64,000 bases of DNA from Acidimicrobiales bacterium (GTDB lineage Bacteria; Actinomycetota; Acidimicrobiia; Acidimicrobiales; DATDAH01): positions 1-64,000 of the forward strand of contig JAEUJM010000040.1 of assembly GCA_016794585.1 (NCBI GenBank). Reading direction: 5' to 3'. Below, one piece after another: positions 1 through 10,135 of this stretch. The notes below the pieces were generated by a model. That model saw only the letters and a program-made list of their open reading frames with translations, was not told the origin of the DNA and did no database searches. Numbering within the stretch: the stretch's first letter is position 1; each line of letters starts with the position of its first letter. The translations under genes were made by a program, and so were the position numbers.

Positions 1-139
1 GGCGCGTACAGAGGTCGTGGTTGGCCGGGTCGACCTCGTAGGACAGGCCGTCGAGCCAGACCGTGCGCGAGTGGTAGTCGTACGCGAGGGTCGCGGTCGC
101 CCGCTCACTGCAGCCGGGGCGCGCGCAGAGTCGGTTCAT
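1..139 (-). CDS. DUF3499 family protein, 5' part only (runs off the left edge)
   Basis: Reading leftwards from an ATG at 139-137 gives an uninterrupted frame to base 1. It begins MNRLCARPGC and continues through ATLAYDY and SYEVDPANHDLC. An early Cys-x4-Cys pair and an aromatic YDY segment before a later Cys are typical of the short actinobacterial DUF3499 proteins, which may bind a metal; their function is unknown. Only the first 46 codons are present. From memory, DUF3499 genes in actinobacteria lie near mannose-phosphate, F420 and DUF5719 genes, and all of these occur further along the window. The ATG is supported by a TACGCT hexamer 8 bases upstream. Confidence 0.72.
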   Translation of the reverse strand, partial: MNRLCARPGCSERATATLAYDYHSRTVWLDGLSYEVDPANHDLCTR

Positions 140-147
140 GACCACCG

Positions 148-153
148 AGCGTA
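148..153 (-). promoter_or_regulatory. putative -10 element (TACGCT) of the DUF3499 gene
   Basis: On the minus strand TACGCT ends 8 bases before the ATG at 139. The same hexamer stands 6 bases before pabB and mutB, which suggests leaderless transcription. No clear -35 is seen. Confidence 0.45.
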
Positions 154-223
154 GGGCGGGGGGCGCCCGTGGCGGTGGCCCCTCCGCGCCCGAGCATTGG
201 GTCATGAGCCAGGAGCGGGACAC

Positions 224-2185
<1,962 letters not shown>

Positions 2186-2269
2186 TCGCGGGCCCCGACC
2201 CTGGGCATCGCACCCCGAGAGGGTGGGACCCGGCCGAGGACCTCAGATCACGTCGTGCCCCGGCAGACC

Positions 2270-2297
2270 GTGCCCCGGGCAGGCCCTGCCGCGGCAC
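2270..2297. terminator. GC-rich hairpin between convergent ftsH and thioredoxin-like gene
   Basis: GTGCC and GGCAC arms flank an inner GGCAG/CTGCC stem, giving a near-continuous long stem. It sits between converging genes and has no U-tract, so it is at best a structure-only, bidirectional terminator. A smaller CACCC/GGGTG hairpin lies just upstream near 2211-2225. Confidence 0.45.
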
Positions 2298-2313
2298 GCC
2301 GGAGAAGGGCCGG

Positions 2314-2742
2314 TCAGCGCTCGGCGGGCCCGTCGCCCCGGGCCTCGGCCACGCGGGCCCACAGCTCGGCGGACGTGGGCGGCCCGATGAACGAGCCTCG
2401 GACCGCGCCCTCGGCGTCGGCGATCACCACGGTGGGCACGGCCTCGATCCCGTAGCGCTCGTGGACCTCCGGCCGAGCGCCCACCTCGACCTCCTCCACC
2501 GTCACCTCCGTGCTGGCCAGAGGGTGCGCCTTGTCGACGGTGTCCTGGCACGACCGGCACGTGGCCGAGGTGAACACCACGACGAGCCACGGGGTCGAGG
2601 GTGACGAGAAGTCGGCCCGGTCGAGCCACGTCGGCACGGCCCACGAGGTGCGCACGGGCTCGTCGGGCTGGCGCCGGCGCAGCACCAGGGCGAGGGCCAC
2701 GGCGCCGATCAGCAGCACCCCGGCCACGAGGAGGCGCTCCAC
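2314..2742 (-). CDS. membrane-anchored thioredoxin-like protein
   Basis: A 142-aa protein with an N-terminal membrane segment (about residues 3-22), a short charged linker, and a thioredoxin fold. The redox motif is CRSC at 62-65, with a cis-proline-like AVPT at 101-104. The family members are thiol-disulfide oxidoreductases; the anchor implies that this one acts on the outer face of the membrane. It starts at a GTG 4 bases after the stop of the DUF5719 gene, so it is the last gene of a leftward operon with the membrane glycosyltransferase. Its substrate is unknown; DUF5719 carries a few Cys residues and could be one (inference). Confidence 0.75.
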   Translation of the reverse strand: MERLLVAGVLLIGAVALALVLRRRQPDEPVRTSWAVPTWLDRADFSSPSTPWLVVVFTSATCRSCQDTVDKAHPLASTEVTVEEVEVGARPEVHERYGIEAVPTVVIADAEGAVRGSFIGPPTSAELWARVAEARGDGPAER

Positions 2743-2746
2743 GGGC

Positions 2747-4393
2747 TCAGCCGCCGGGCTCGAAGAGGCTGCCGGCCACGGGCACTGCGATGGCGCTCGA
2801 CACGTCGCCGTCGAACACCAGCCGGCGCTCGACCACGACGGGCTGATCGGACGACACCACGAGCGGCGTGCCGTCGTCGACGCCGTCCACGACCACGGAG
2901 ATCCGTTGCCCGGCGGGCACCGTGAGCCCGTCGAGCCCGTCGACCGCGGCGACCTCGCCGCCGACCAGGGCCGACACCGTGACGGTGGCGCCGGCGTCGG
3001 ACTCGGGGTTGAAGACCATCAGCGCCTGCGTGGCGTCGCCCGAGGTGCCGGCGGCCACGATGACCTCGTCGGCGAGGAGCGGTGCGCCGAGGACGAGGTC
3101 GACGCCGGCGAACTCGCTGTCGGGTCCACCGATGCTCTGGCGTTCGGCCACCACGGGCACACCGTTGACGGAGCGGACCACGGTGGCGTGGCGCAGGGCC
3201 CCCTCTCCCCCACGGGCCGACGTGATGCGCGCCTCCTCGTTCAGGAGGATCTCCTCGTAGCCCTCCGGCGGGACGGTGAGCTCGAAGGGCTCGATCTCGC
3301 CGGTGAGCTCGGGATCGTCGACGATGATCTCGAGGTCGACCTCGGCCCGCTGGTCGGTCGGGTTGTAGACGACGATGCGCTCGTCCACGCCCTCGCCGAC
3401 GGTGCCCTCGGGGAAGAACCACGCCTCGGCGGGCACCGGGGCCCCGAGGGTCACGGTGAGCCCCTGTACGCCCTCGCTGCCGTCGAAGCTCTGGATGCGG
3501 TCGACCACCACCCGACCCGAGCGGGCCACCACGCTCGCCGAGACGTGCTCTCGACGGGTCACGACCTCGCCCACGTCGCGGGCGATGACCGACTGGCCGG
3601 GGATGACGAGGCCCTCGAACTGCTCGGGGGTGCGCAGGTCCTGGTCGGTGCGGAACGACACGTCCACCACGGCGTCGTCGGGGAACGGGTTGAAGAACAC
3701 CAGGGTCTCGACCGCGTCCTTGGTGGTGGCCCCGGCGGCGAAGTACCAGGTGGGCGACGCGGTCGAGGAGCAGGGGCTGACGTCGGTCCCGTCGTCATCG
3801 CTCACGCGGTGCTCGACCACGACCTCCCCGCCGTTGAGTTCGACCAGCGCAGCGGTGAAGCCGGGCTGGACCCCGTCGATGTCGCCCAGGTCGACCTCGA
3901 CGCTCGAGTGGGCGGCCACGTCGACCGGAGCGGACACGGGCGCCGGCGGCGGCACCTCGGTGGTGGTCGTGACGGGGACGGTGGTCGTCGTGGTGGGCGG
4001 CGCCGTCGTGGTGGTGGCCTCGTCCTCGCCGTCCTCTCCGTCGGTGGGTGGGGCCGTCGTGGTGGTCGCCACGGTGGGCTCGGGCAGCACGGGGTTGGCG
4101 CTGTCGGCGTCGCCGTAGACCGTGATGGTGCCCGTGAGGTCGCGGTCTGTGGGGTTGGCCACGATCACGAGGTGCTCGGCGTCGTCACCGACGACACCGC
4201 CGGCGCAGTACCAGGTGGCGCCGAGGGCGGTGTCGGGCGCCGCCACCGGCATGAGGCCCTGCTCCTCGAGGGTCTGGGTGACGTCGCGGCCGTCGACCAC
4301 CGGCGCGGTGTCCTCCTGGGCGCGGTCGAGGACCACGTACCCGACGAGGGCGGCGGGGATGACCAGCAGGGCGGGCCAGCGGTGGGGCTTCAC
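2747..4393 (-). CDS. DUF5719-like secreted/anchored repeat protein
   Basis: A 548-aa protein with an uncleaved signal or anchor (about residues 7-22) and four diverged repeats. Each opens with a W-[YF]-x-[AP]-x-G-like motif (WYCAGG at 61-66, WYFAAG, WFFPEG, VIVAAG) and continues with a hydrophobic strand ending in NP. A Thr/Pro-rich linker with runs of TTTT separates repeats one and two. The repeats look like beta-sandwich units. The GTG start overlaps the stop of the upstream glycosyltransferase by GTGA. Function is unknown; from memory DUF5719 commonly sits beside a large glycosyltransferase in actinobacteria, suggesting an envelope role. Confidence 0.7.
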   Translation of the reverse strand: MKPHRWPALLVIPAALVGYVVLDRAQEDTAPVVDGRDVTQTLEEQGLMPVAAPDTALGATWYCAGGVVGDDAEHLVIVANPTDRDLTGTITVYGDADSANPVLPEPTVATTTTAPPTDGEDGEDEATTTTAPPTTTTTVPVTTTTEVPPPAPVSAPVDVAAHSSVEVDLGDIDGVQPGFTAALVELNGGEVVVEHRVSDDDGTDVSPCSSTASPTWYFAAGATTKDAVETLVFFNPFPDDAVVDVSFRTDQDLRTPEQFEGLVIPGQSVIARDVGEVVTRREHVSASVVARSGRVVVDRIQSFDGSEGVQGLTVTLGAPVPAEAWFFPEGTVGEGVDERIVVYNPTDQRAEVDLEIIVDDPELTGEIEPFELTVPPEGYEEILLNEEARITSARGGEGALRHATVVRSVNGVPVVAERQSIGGPDSEFAGVDLVLGAPLLADEVIVAAGTSGDATQALMVFNPESDAGATVTVSALVGGEVAAVDGLDGLTVPAGQRISVVVDGVDDGTPLVVSSDQPVVVERRLVFDGDVSSAIAVPVAGSLFEPGG

Positions 4394-7300
4394 GGGCGGG
4401 CCTTCCGTCGGGAGCGGGGGCCCGCCACCTGGCCCCGGAACAGGGCGAAGAGCACGAGGACCCAGAGGGCGACCTGGACGGCGAGGAGCCCGTAGCGGGT
4501 CACCGCGGTGCGATAGCGGAGCGTGGCGTCCCCGGCCTGCTCGACCGTGAAGGCGTTGGCCCAGCCGAAGGCCTCGCGACGCTCGGCGGTCTCGCCGCCC
4601 GAGCGCAGTTGCCAGCGCGAGGAGCTGGCCGAGGCCAGGTACACCTCGTCGCCGGCCTCGACGGGGCCCTCGAACTTGTTGAAGTGCACCTCGTCGGGAA
4701 GGGCCACCTCGAGACCGGTGAGGTCGGTCGCCACCGACTGCCCGAGCGCCGAGCCCTCGCCGCCACCGACGTCGGCACCGGGCAGGAAGGCGCGCGAGGG
4801 CGCCCACGCGATGTTGCGGTAGACGTCGAGAGCGGGGTTGACCTCGATGGCCTCGAGGTCGAGCTGCTCGTCGAGGGTCCTGGTCAGGCTGGGGGGCACC
4901 GGTCGCTTCTCGTCGCTGAAGGGCGCGGGGGCCAGCTGCTGCACGACGATGATGTACTGCACGCCCATGGGTGCCAGGAGTCGACCCAGGCGGTTCGTCT
5001 GGCGTGAGCCCGCGGCGTCGAGCGCGTCGCCGAGCACCTGGGTGGCGCCTCGGGGGGACCCGGCCCAGAGGTCGGTGACATCGGGCTGGCCCTCGTCGGT
5101 GGTGGCGTAGATGACGTCGTCCTCGAGCTCCCACCCCGAGAGCGGGACGACATCGGGGTCACCGAGCCACAGCACCCGGAACGGGGTGTCGGCCGCCTCC
5201 TCATCGAGGAAGGACAACGAGGAGTCGAAGTCACCGCGAGGGGCGAACCAGCGGCCGTTGAACATGGCGCCCAGGCTGGGCAGGACTGCGAGGACGAGGG
5301 CGGCGACGGCGACGAGCGAGGCGATCTGGCGCCAGGAGAACGAGCTCGGCCGGTCACGCTCGAAGGCGGTGGCGCCGAGGCCCGCCGCCATGGCCAGGCC
5401 GGCGGCGGCGGGCGCCAACAGGAGCTCGGCCGTGGACGGCCCGAAGGGGACCCAGCCCGCCTCGGTGGCCCACAAGAGCCCCCAGCAGACCAGGGCCAGG
5501 ACCCATCCCCGGATGGCCCAGTCGAGGCGCCAGCCCCGACCGAGCAGGAGGGCCAGGGCCGCCACGACGAGGAAGCCGTAGCCCAGGGGCCCGGCGCCGA
5601 GCGGGCCGCTGTCGAAGCGGAGCAGGTGGGGCAGGTCGATCCCGCCCGTCGACGCCGTGGCCTCGGCGCCGACCGCCGACCACTGGAAGCGCGGCGGCAG
5701 GAAGTCGAGCACCCACGGGACCTGGAGGAGGGCGGCGACGAGCGACCCGAACACCGCGACACCGAGGATGCGGCCGGCGGCGTGGAGCGAGCCGCCGAGC
5801 AGGCCGCCGAGGACGAGGGCCACGGCCATCACCAACACGACGGGCACCACGAGCGGCACGAGGCAGGCGACGATGGCGAGGAGGACGCCGAGGGCCAGGA
5901 CGTGCTGGCGCCGGGTGCGGGGGACGACGCCCTCGGTCGGCTCGGGGAGGTCGTCGGCGTCGACCCCGTCACCGTCGGTCACCTGGGGTGCCTCGATGGG
6001 AGCGAAGGGCGGGAGGCCTGACGCCCGCGCGAGGCGGGCCAGGAGCCACGGGGCCGTCCCGTAGAGCACGAGGCCGCCCCAGTGCCCGAGGGCCACGGCG
6101 TTGTAGGCCACCGGGATGGCCACGTAGACGATCAGGGTGATGAGGCGCGTCCACCTCGAGCGGGTGGGCGCCAGGAGGCGCCAGGCACCGAAGGCGCCGA
6201 GGGGGAGCATGGCGAGGATGAGGGCCTTGCGCAGGAGGCCCATGGCCCCGAGCGAGAGGTAGCCGAGGCCGCCGAGCAGCCCGAAGCCGGTGGGGTTGGG
6301 CGCCTCGGAGCCCAACCCGGCGGCCGACCAGCCGCTCGCCCACTGACGGAGGAGGTCGGTGGGTGAGCTGGGGAAGGCCGCGAACTGTCCGATGGCCGGG
6401 ATCTCGCGGGTGATGAGGTGCCGGCTGCCGAGCACGAGGAACACCGCGACCGCGATCCAGACGATGGCCGACGCGCGGCTCGGCCCCTCGCGGAAGAACG
6501 TGGCCAGGTCGCGACCGGCCGAGCCCACCGAGGTGAGGCGGTCGTCGCCGGTCCGGCCGATCTGGCCCCTTGCGAGGGCGTTGATGCGCCCGAAGCCCCC
6601 CGCCTGCAGCGGCCGTACGTCGCCATCGGGCACCTGGCGCACGGCGTTGAGCCGCTTGCGGGCCCGCCGGATGGAGCCGTGGTGGCGGAGGTTCCACGTC
6701 CAGGCGCCGGCGATGTCGCGCGCCTGACGCCCCCGACCCACGAGCAGGGCGTAGACGACCTCGAAGAAGGCGAGCAGCGCCGCCTGAGGCAGCACCCGGA
6801 GTCGGTGGAAGGCGCCGTAGCAGACCATCGACGTGCGCAGACGGTGGCGGGCTTGGAGCCGGCGGCGGTCGTCCGAGGGGCGACGGTCGCCGAGGGCCTC
6901 GAGATGGCAGACCCGCGCCTCGGGAGCGACGACGACGCGCGCGCCCGCCACCTGGGCGCGCCAGCAGAGGTCCACGTCCTCGCCCAGGTAGTCGATGGCC
7001 TCGTCGAAGCCGCCGAGGGCGCCGTAGAGGTCGGCCCGCACGAGCAGGCACGCGCTCGGCAGGGCGAACACGTCGCGCACGGCGTCGTGCTGCTCCTGGT
7101 CGAACTCGCCGCGGTCGACACGGGGGCTGGCGTAGCCGGTCTTGTCCACCGCCAGGCCGAGCTGGAGGATCTCCCGGGGTGCGTCCCAGCGGACCAGCTT
7201 GGGGCCGACGAGGCCGGCGTTGGATCGATAGGCCTCCTCGACGAGCACCCGCACGGTGTTGGGCGCGAGCTCGATGTCGTCGTGGCACAGCAGCAGGAAC

Positions 7301-7584
7301 GGCGCGCCCTGGACCATGGCCACGGCCTCGTTCGTGGCGGCGCCGTACCCGGGGTTCTCGTCGAGGCGGCGGACGAGGGCGTTGGGGAACACCGCACCGA
7401 CGCGATCGCGCACCGGCTCGGTGCTCCCGGCGTCGATGACGAGCACGGCGAGCTGGTCGTAGTCCTGGTCGGCGAGGCTGGCCATGGTCGCCTCGAACCA
7501 CTCGCCGGGGTCGTGCGCGACGACGACGGCGACGACGGACGGCAGGTTCGCGGGCGCGTCAGTGTCGGCGGGGAGAGAGTCCAC
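4390..7584 (-). CDS. giant membrane protein with N-terminal GT2 glycosyltransferase domain
   Basis: A 1064-aa fusion. Residues about 16-240 form a GT-A glycosyltransferase 2 domain with a sugar-nucleotide start (VVAVVVAHD), a DXD-like HDD at 101-103 and the acceptor-side motif GEDVDLCWR with ED at 202-203. From about residue 375 there are a dozen or more hydrophobic segments interrupted by loops, an extracytoplasmic stretch (about 840-1030), and a final membrane span before a basic tail. This suggests cytosolic sugar transfer coupled to a membrane-embedded, possibly polyprenyl-sugar-using module; substrates are unknown. The GTG start is preceded by TAGGTT 9 bases upstream. It is the first gene of the operon with DUF5719 and the thioredoxin-like protein. 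Confidence 0.8.
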   Translation of the reverse strand: MDSLPADTDAPANLPSVVAVVVAHDPGEWFEATMASLADQDYDQLAVLVIDAGSTEPVRDRVGAVFPNALVRRLDENPGYGAATNEAVAMVQGAPFLLLCHDDIELAPNTVRVLVEEAYRSNAGLVGPKLVRWDAPREILQLGLAVDKTGYASPRVDRGEFDQEQHDAVRDVFALPSACLLVRADLYGALGGFDEAIDYLGEDVDLCWRAQVAGARVVVAPEARVCHLEALGDRRPSDDRRRLQARHRLRTSMVCYGAFHRLRVLPQAALLAFFEVVYALLVGRGRQARDIAGAWTWNLRHHGSIRRARKRLNAVRQVPDGDVRPLQAGGFGRINALARGQIGRTGDDRLTSVGSAGRDLATFFREGPSRASAIVWIAVAVFLVLGSRHLITREIPAIGQFAAFPSSPTDLLRQWASGWSAAGLGSEAPNPTGFGLLGGLGYLSLGAMGLLRKALILAMLPLGAFGAWRLLAPTRSRWTRLITLIVYVAIPVAYNAVALGHWGGLVLYGTAPWLLARLARASGLPPFAPIEAPQVTDGDGVDADDLPEPTEGVVPRTRRQHVLALGVLLAIVACLVPLVVPVVLVMAVALVLGGLLGGSLHAAGRILGVAVFGSLVAALLQVPWVLDFLPPRFQWSAVGAEATASTGGIDLPHLLRFDSGPLGAGPLGYGFLVVAALALLLGRGWRLDWAIRGWVLALVCWGLLWATEAGWVPFGPSTAELLLAPAAAGLAMAAGLGATAFERDRPSSFSWRQIASLVAVAALVLAVLPSLGAMFNGRWFAPRGDFDSSLSFLDEEAADTPFRVLWLGDPDVVPLSGWELEDDVIYATTDEGQPDVTDLWAGSPRGATQVLGDALDAAGSRQTNRLGRLLAPMGVQYIIVVQQLAPAPFSDEKRPVPPSLTRTLDEQLDLEAIEVNPALDVYRNIAWAPSRAFLPGADVGGGEGSALGQSVATDLTGLEVALPDEVHFNKFEGPVEAGDEVYLASASSSRWQLRSGGETAERREAFGWANAFTVEQAGDATLRYRTAVTRYGLLAVQVALWVLVLFALFRGQVAGPRSRRKARP

Positions 7585-7593
7585 GATCGGGCC

Positions 7594-7599
7594 AACCTA
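7594..7599 (-). promoter_or_regulatory. putative -10 (TAGGTT) of the giant glycosyltransferase operon
   Basis: TAGGTT on the minus strand ends 9 bases before the GTG at 7584. The surrounding GATAGGTTGG decamer recurs upstream of the other GT2 gene (58791). Confidence 0.42.
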
Positions 7600-7658
7600 T
7601 CCGCCTCCGGACCCCGTTTCGGTGACCCCGGAGCAGGGTCCGGAGCGCCGCCGGGTGC

Positions 7659-7687
7659 TTGCTGTTGTTTCGGTCGACAGATACCGT
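7659..7687 (+). promoter_or_regulatory. putative promoter of the small protein gene at 7695
   Basis: TTGCTG (7659-7664), a 17-base spacer and TACCGT (7682-7687) form a good sigma70-like pair. The hexamer ends 7 bases before ATG 7695. Confidence 0.5.
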
Positions 7688-7694
7688 GGTGAGC

Positions 7695-7886
7695 ATGTCC
7701 GGCAACGTCACCGACCTCTTCGAACGCCGCGTGGCCCCCGCGGTGGCCGACCTGGCCGAGGTCGCGATGGACGCCGTCTACCTCGGCGTCGGCGCCGGTG
7801 TGCTGACCTTCCAGAAGGTGCAGGTGCAGCGCCGCGAGCTCCAGGGACGCCTCGAGCAGTTCGGCACCCAGGTCTTCAGTCGCTAG
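7695..7886 (+). CDS. small uncharacterised protein (63 aa)
   Basis: Starts MSGNVTDLFERRV, has a central hydrophobic stretch (MDAVYLGVGAGVLTFQKVQV) and ends in a charged amphipathic segment QRRELQGRLEQFG. The mostly helical, alternating charged/hydrophobic pattern suggests membrane-surface association or a coiled coil. ATG 7695 is chosen over upstream GTG/ATG codons because of the promoter spacing and because the upstream extension lies inside the promoter. No family is recognised. A hairpin follows at 7899-7913. The last codons repeat a 10-mer, CCAGGTCTTC, that recurs just after the stop. Confidence 0.6.
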   Translation: MSGNVTDLFERRVAPAVADLAEVAMDAVYLGVGAGVLTFQKVQVQRRELQGRLEQFGTQVFSR

Positions 7887-7898
7887 CCAGGTCTTCCG

Positions 7899-7913
7899 CC
7901 GCCCGCTGGGCGG
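7899..7913 (+). terminator. short GC hairpin after the small protein gene
   Basis: CCGCCC and GGGCGG arms (6 bp, perfect) around a GCT loop, 12 bases after the stop codon; no T-run. Could separate the small gene from the glycosyltransferase downstream. Confidence 0.35.
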
Positions 7914-7981
7914 TCATGCGCTTCCCGGGCGTCCAGCCGCCGGCCGGCAGCACCGATGGCCGGTCGGCCCCGCTGAGAAGG

Positions 7982-7987
7982 TAGAAC
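7982..7987 (+). promoter_or_regulatory. putative -10 (TAGAAC) of the GT4-rmd operon
   Basis: TAGAAC ends 7 bases before ATG 7995. The identical hexamer with similar spacing precedes gmd at 10691, so the two GDP-sugar units may be co-regulated. Confidence 0.42.
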
Positions 7988-7994
7988 CGGGGGG

Positions 7995-9116
7995 ATGGCC
8001 GCACGCCTGCGCGTCGCCTACGACGCCACTCCCCTGTTCGGTCCCCGCACGGGCGTCGGCGTCTACACCTACGAGGTGCTGGCCCGCCTCGGCGCGAGCG
8101 ACGACCTCGACGTGGTCGCCTACGCAGCCACCTGGCGGGGGCGGGGGCGGCTCGCCGAGCTCGTGCCGGAGGGCGTCCGCGCCGTCGGACGCCCCATGGC
8201 CGCCCGCCCCCTCCGGGCCGCGTGGACGCGCCTGGCCACGCCGCCCATCGAGTGGTGGACCGGGCCCGTCGATCTCGTGCACGGCCCCAACTACGTGGTC
8301 CCTCCCACCCGGGGCGCCGCCCTGGTGTCGGTCCACGATCTCACCCCGGTGCGCTACCCCGAGCTCTGCACCCGGGACACGCTGGCCTTCCCCGGCCTCA
8401 TCCAGGCCGCGATCGACCGTGGGGCCTGGGTGCACACCGGCTCGGCGTTCGTGGCCGACGAGATCCGCGGCCACTTCCGCGTCGATCCCGAGCGGGTCGT
8501 GGCCATCCACGACGGGCTCACCCCCCTCTCCCCCGCCGACCCCGCCGCGGGCCGGGCCCTGGCCGGTGCCGACCGGTACGTCCTGGCCCTCGGCACGGTC
8601 GAGCCCCGCAAGGACCTCCCCGGCCTCGTCGCCGCCTTCGACGAGGTCGCCGGCCACGATTCCGACGTCCGCCTCGTCGTGGCCGGACCCGACGGCTGGG
8701 GGGCCGATGCCTTCCACGCGGCGGTGGCCGCCGCCGCCCACCGCGATCGCATCGTGCGCCTCTCCTGGGTGGACGACCCCGATCGGGACGCGCTCGTCCA
8801 TGGGGCGACGGCGTTCGCGTACCCCTCCCGCTACGAGGGCTTCGGCTTCCCGCCCCTCGAGGCGATGAGCGCGGGCGTGCCCGTGGTCGCCACGACGGCG
8901 GGATCGCTCCCCGAGGTGCTGGGCGACGCCGCCGTGCTCGTGCCGGTGGGCGACGTCGCCGCGCTGGCCGCTGCGCTCGGGCGGGTGCTGTCGGACGAAG
9001 CGCTCCGCGACCGCTGCCGCGCCGCCGGATCGGAGCGAGCACAGCGCTACTCCTGGGACGACGCGGTCGACCGGCTCATCGACCTCTACCGTCGAGCCGT
9101 ACACTCGGGTCGGTGA
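7995..9116 (+). CDS. GT4-type (GT-B fold) glycosyltransferase
   Basis: A 373-aa retaining-type glycosyltransferase. The N-terminal Rossmann half begins RLRVAYDATPLFGPRTGVG, and the C-terminal nucleotide-sugar half contains LGTVEPRKDLPGLV and the E-x7-E-type motif YEGFGFPPLEAMSAG (about residues 278-292). Family members transfer sugars from GDP- or UDP-sugars onto lipid-linked glycans at the cytosolic membrane face. The GTG of the next gene, rmd, overlaps its stop (GTGA), so it may use the GDP-deoxyhexose made by that enzyme (inference). Donor and acceptor cannot be read from sequence. Confidence 0.85.
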   Translation: MAARLRVAYDATPLFGPRTGVGVYTYEVLARLGASDDLDVVAYAATWRGRGRLAELVPEGVRAVGRPMAARPLRAAWTRLATPPIEWWTGPVDLVHGPNYVVPPTRGAALVSVHDLTPVRYPELCTRDTLAFPGLIQAAIDRGAWVHTGSAFVADEIRGHFRVDPERVVAIHDGLTPLSPADPAAGRALAGADRYVLALGTVEPRKDLPGLVAAFDEVAGHDSDVRLVVAGPDGWGADAFHAAVAAAAHRDRIVRLSWVDDPDRDALVHGATAFAYPSRYEGFGFPPLEAMSAGVPVVATTAGSLPEVLGDAAVLVPVGDVAALAAALGRVLSDEALRDRCRAAGSERAQRYSWDDAVDRLIDLYRRAVHSGR

Positions 9117-10033
9117 AGGCCCTCATCACCGGTGCACACGGCTTCGTGGGCCACTACCTGACCGACCACCTCGAGTCCGAGGGGGACGTCGTCGTCGGTG
9201 TGGACCGCCACGAGGGGCCCGACCTGCTCGACGCCGAAGGCTGGCGCTCGCTCGTCGAGCGCGTGCAGCCGGAGGCCGTCTACCACCTCGCCGGCCAGGC
9301 CGACGTCGGCGGGTCGTGGGCCGCTCCGGTCGAGACCTTCCGGGCCAACGCCGAGGGCACCCTGAACGTGCTCGAGGCCTGTGCCGCGGTCGAGGTCCCC
9401 CGTGTCCTCGCGGTCAGCAGCGCCGACGTGTACGGCCGGGTCACCCAGGCCGAGCTCCCCCTGGACGAGGACTCGCCGCTGCGGCCGGTCAGCCCCTACG
9501 CCGCCTCGAAGGTGTCGGCCGACTTCCTCGCCCTCCAGGCCTTCCTCGGACGCGGGCTCGGCGTCCTGCGGGTCCGGGCCTTCAACCACCTGGGGGCGGG
9601 GCAGACCGACCGCTTCGTGGCATCGGCCCTGGCCCACCGGGTGGCCCGCAACGAGCTCGAGGGGGGCGACGTGGTGCCCGTCGGCAACCTCACCCCCCGC
9701 CGGGACTTCACCGACGTGCGCGACGTGGTCCGGGCCTACCGGCTCCTCGTGGTCCACGGCGAGCCCGGCGAGGTCTACAACGTGTGCAGCGGCCACGACG
9801 TGGCCGTCGCCGAGCTGGCCGAGCAGCTGGTGCAGCTCGCGGAGCGCCCCATGCGCCTCGAGGCCGACCCCGCCCTCCAACGCCCGGTCGACATCCCGGT
9901 GCTCCGGGGGGACAACACCCGGCTGCGCACGGCCACCGGCTGGACGCCGGAGATCCCCCTGCACCAGACGCTCGCCGACCTGCTCGCCCACTGGCGCACC
10001 GTGGTGGCGCCCGCCGCCGCCCCCTCCGCCTGA
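9113..10033 (+). CDS. rmd: NAD-dependent epimerase/dehydratase, probable GDP-4-keto-6-deoxymannose reductase
   Basis: A 306-aa short-chain (extended SDR) protein with glycine-rich ITGAHGFVG near the start, Ser-rich SSADVYG, the catalytic Y-x3-K in SPYAASK, and the LTPRRDFTDVRDVVRAY segment seen in GDP-6-deoxy-D-mannose reductases. These convert the Gmd product GDP-4-keto-6-deoxy-D-mannose to GDP-D-rhamnose. The nearby gmd (10691) supports the assignment, but other SDR sugar reductases remain possible. The start is GTG 9113, overlapping the GT4 stop. It ends before a nested palindrome at 10078-10129. Confidence 0.68.
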   Translation: MKALITGAHGFVGHYLTDHLESEGDVVVGVDRHEGPDLLDAEGWRSLVERVQPEAVYHLAGQADVGGSWAAPVETFRANAEGTLNVLEACAAVEVPRVLAVSSADVYGRVTQAELPLDEDSPLRPVSPYAASKVSADFLALQAFLGRGLGVLRVRAFNHLGAGQTDRFVASALAHRVARNELEGGDVVPVGNLTPRRDFTDVRDVVRAYRLLVVHGEPGEVYNVCSGHDVAVAELAEQLVQLAERPMRLEADPALQRPVDIPVLRGDNTRLRTATGWTPEIPLHQTLADLLAHWRTVVAPAAAPSA

Positions 10034-10077
10034 CCCACCCGCCACCCACACCTGACCCGTCCGCCGCCCATCCCGTG

Positions 10078-10129
10078 CGTTCCGGTCGCGGGATCGTGAC
10101 CGCCCCGTCACGATCCAGGTGCCGGAACG
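10078..10129. repeat. nested palindrome at convergent gene ends (terminator-like)
   Basis: The outer arms CGTTCCGG (10078-10085) and CCGGAACG (10122-10129) enclose a perfect 10-bp hairpin, GGATCGTGAC/GTCACGATCC, with loop CGCCCC. It lies between the stops of rmd and the XRE gene. It probably acts as a bidirectional terminator, and its architecture resembles the element at 13312-13360. Confidence 0.6.
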
Positions 10130-10135
10130 GGTGCG

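Noticed and set aside
2510-4495. Long open frame antisense to the DUF5719 gene
   Set aside because: Low-complexity His/Asp/Gly/Arg-rich translation, no recognisable motif; a by-product of high GC. The opposite strand encodes a coherent repeat protein.
7868-7897. Direct repeat CCAGGTCTTC around the stop of the small protein gene as an attachment site
   Set aside because: Only 10 bases, 20 bases apart, with no integrase or tRNA nearby; probably chance or a small local duplication.
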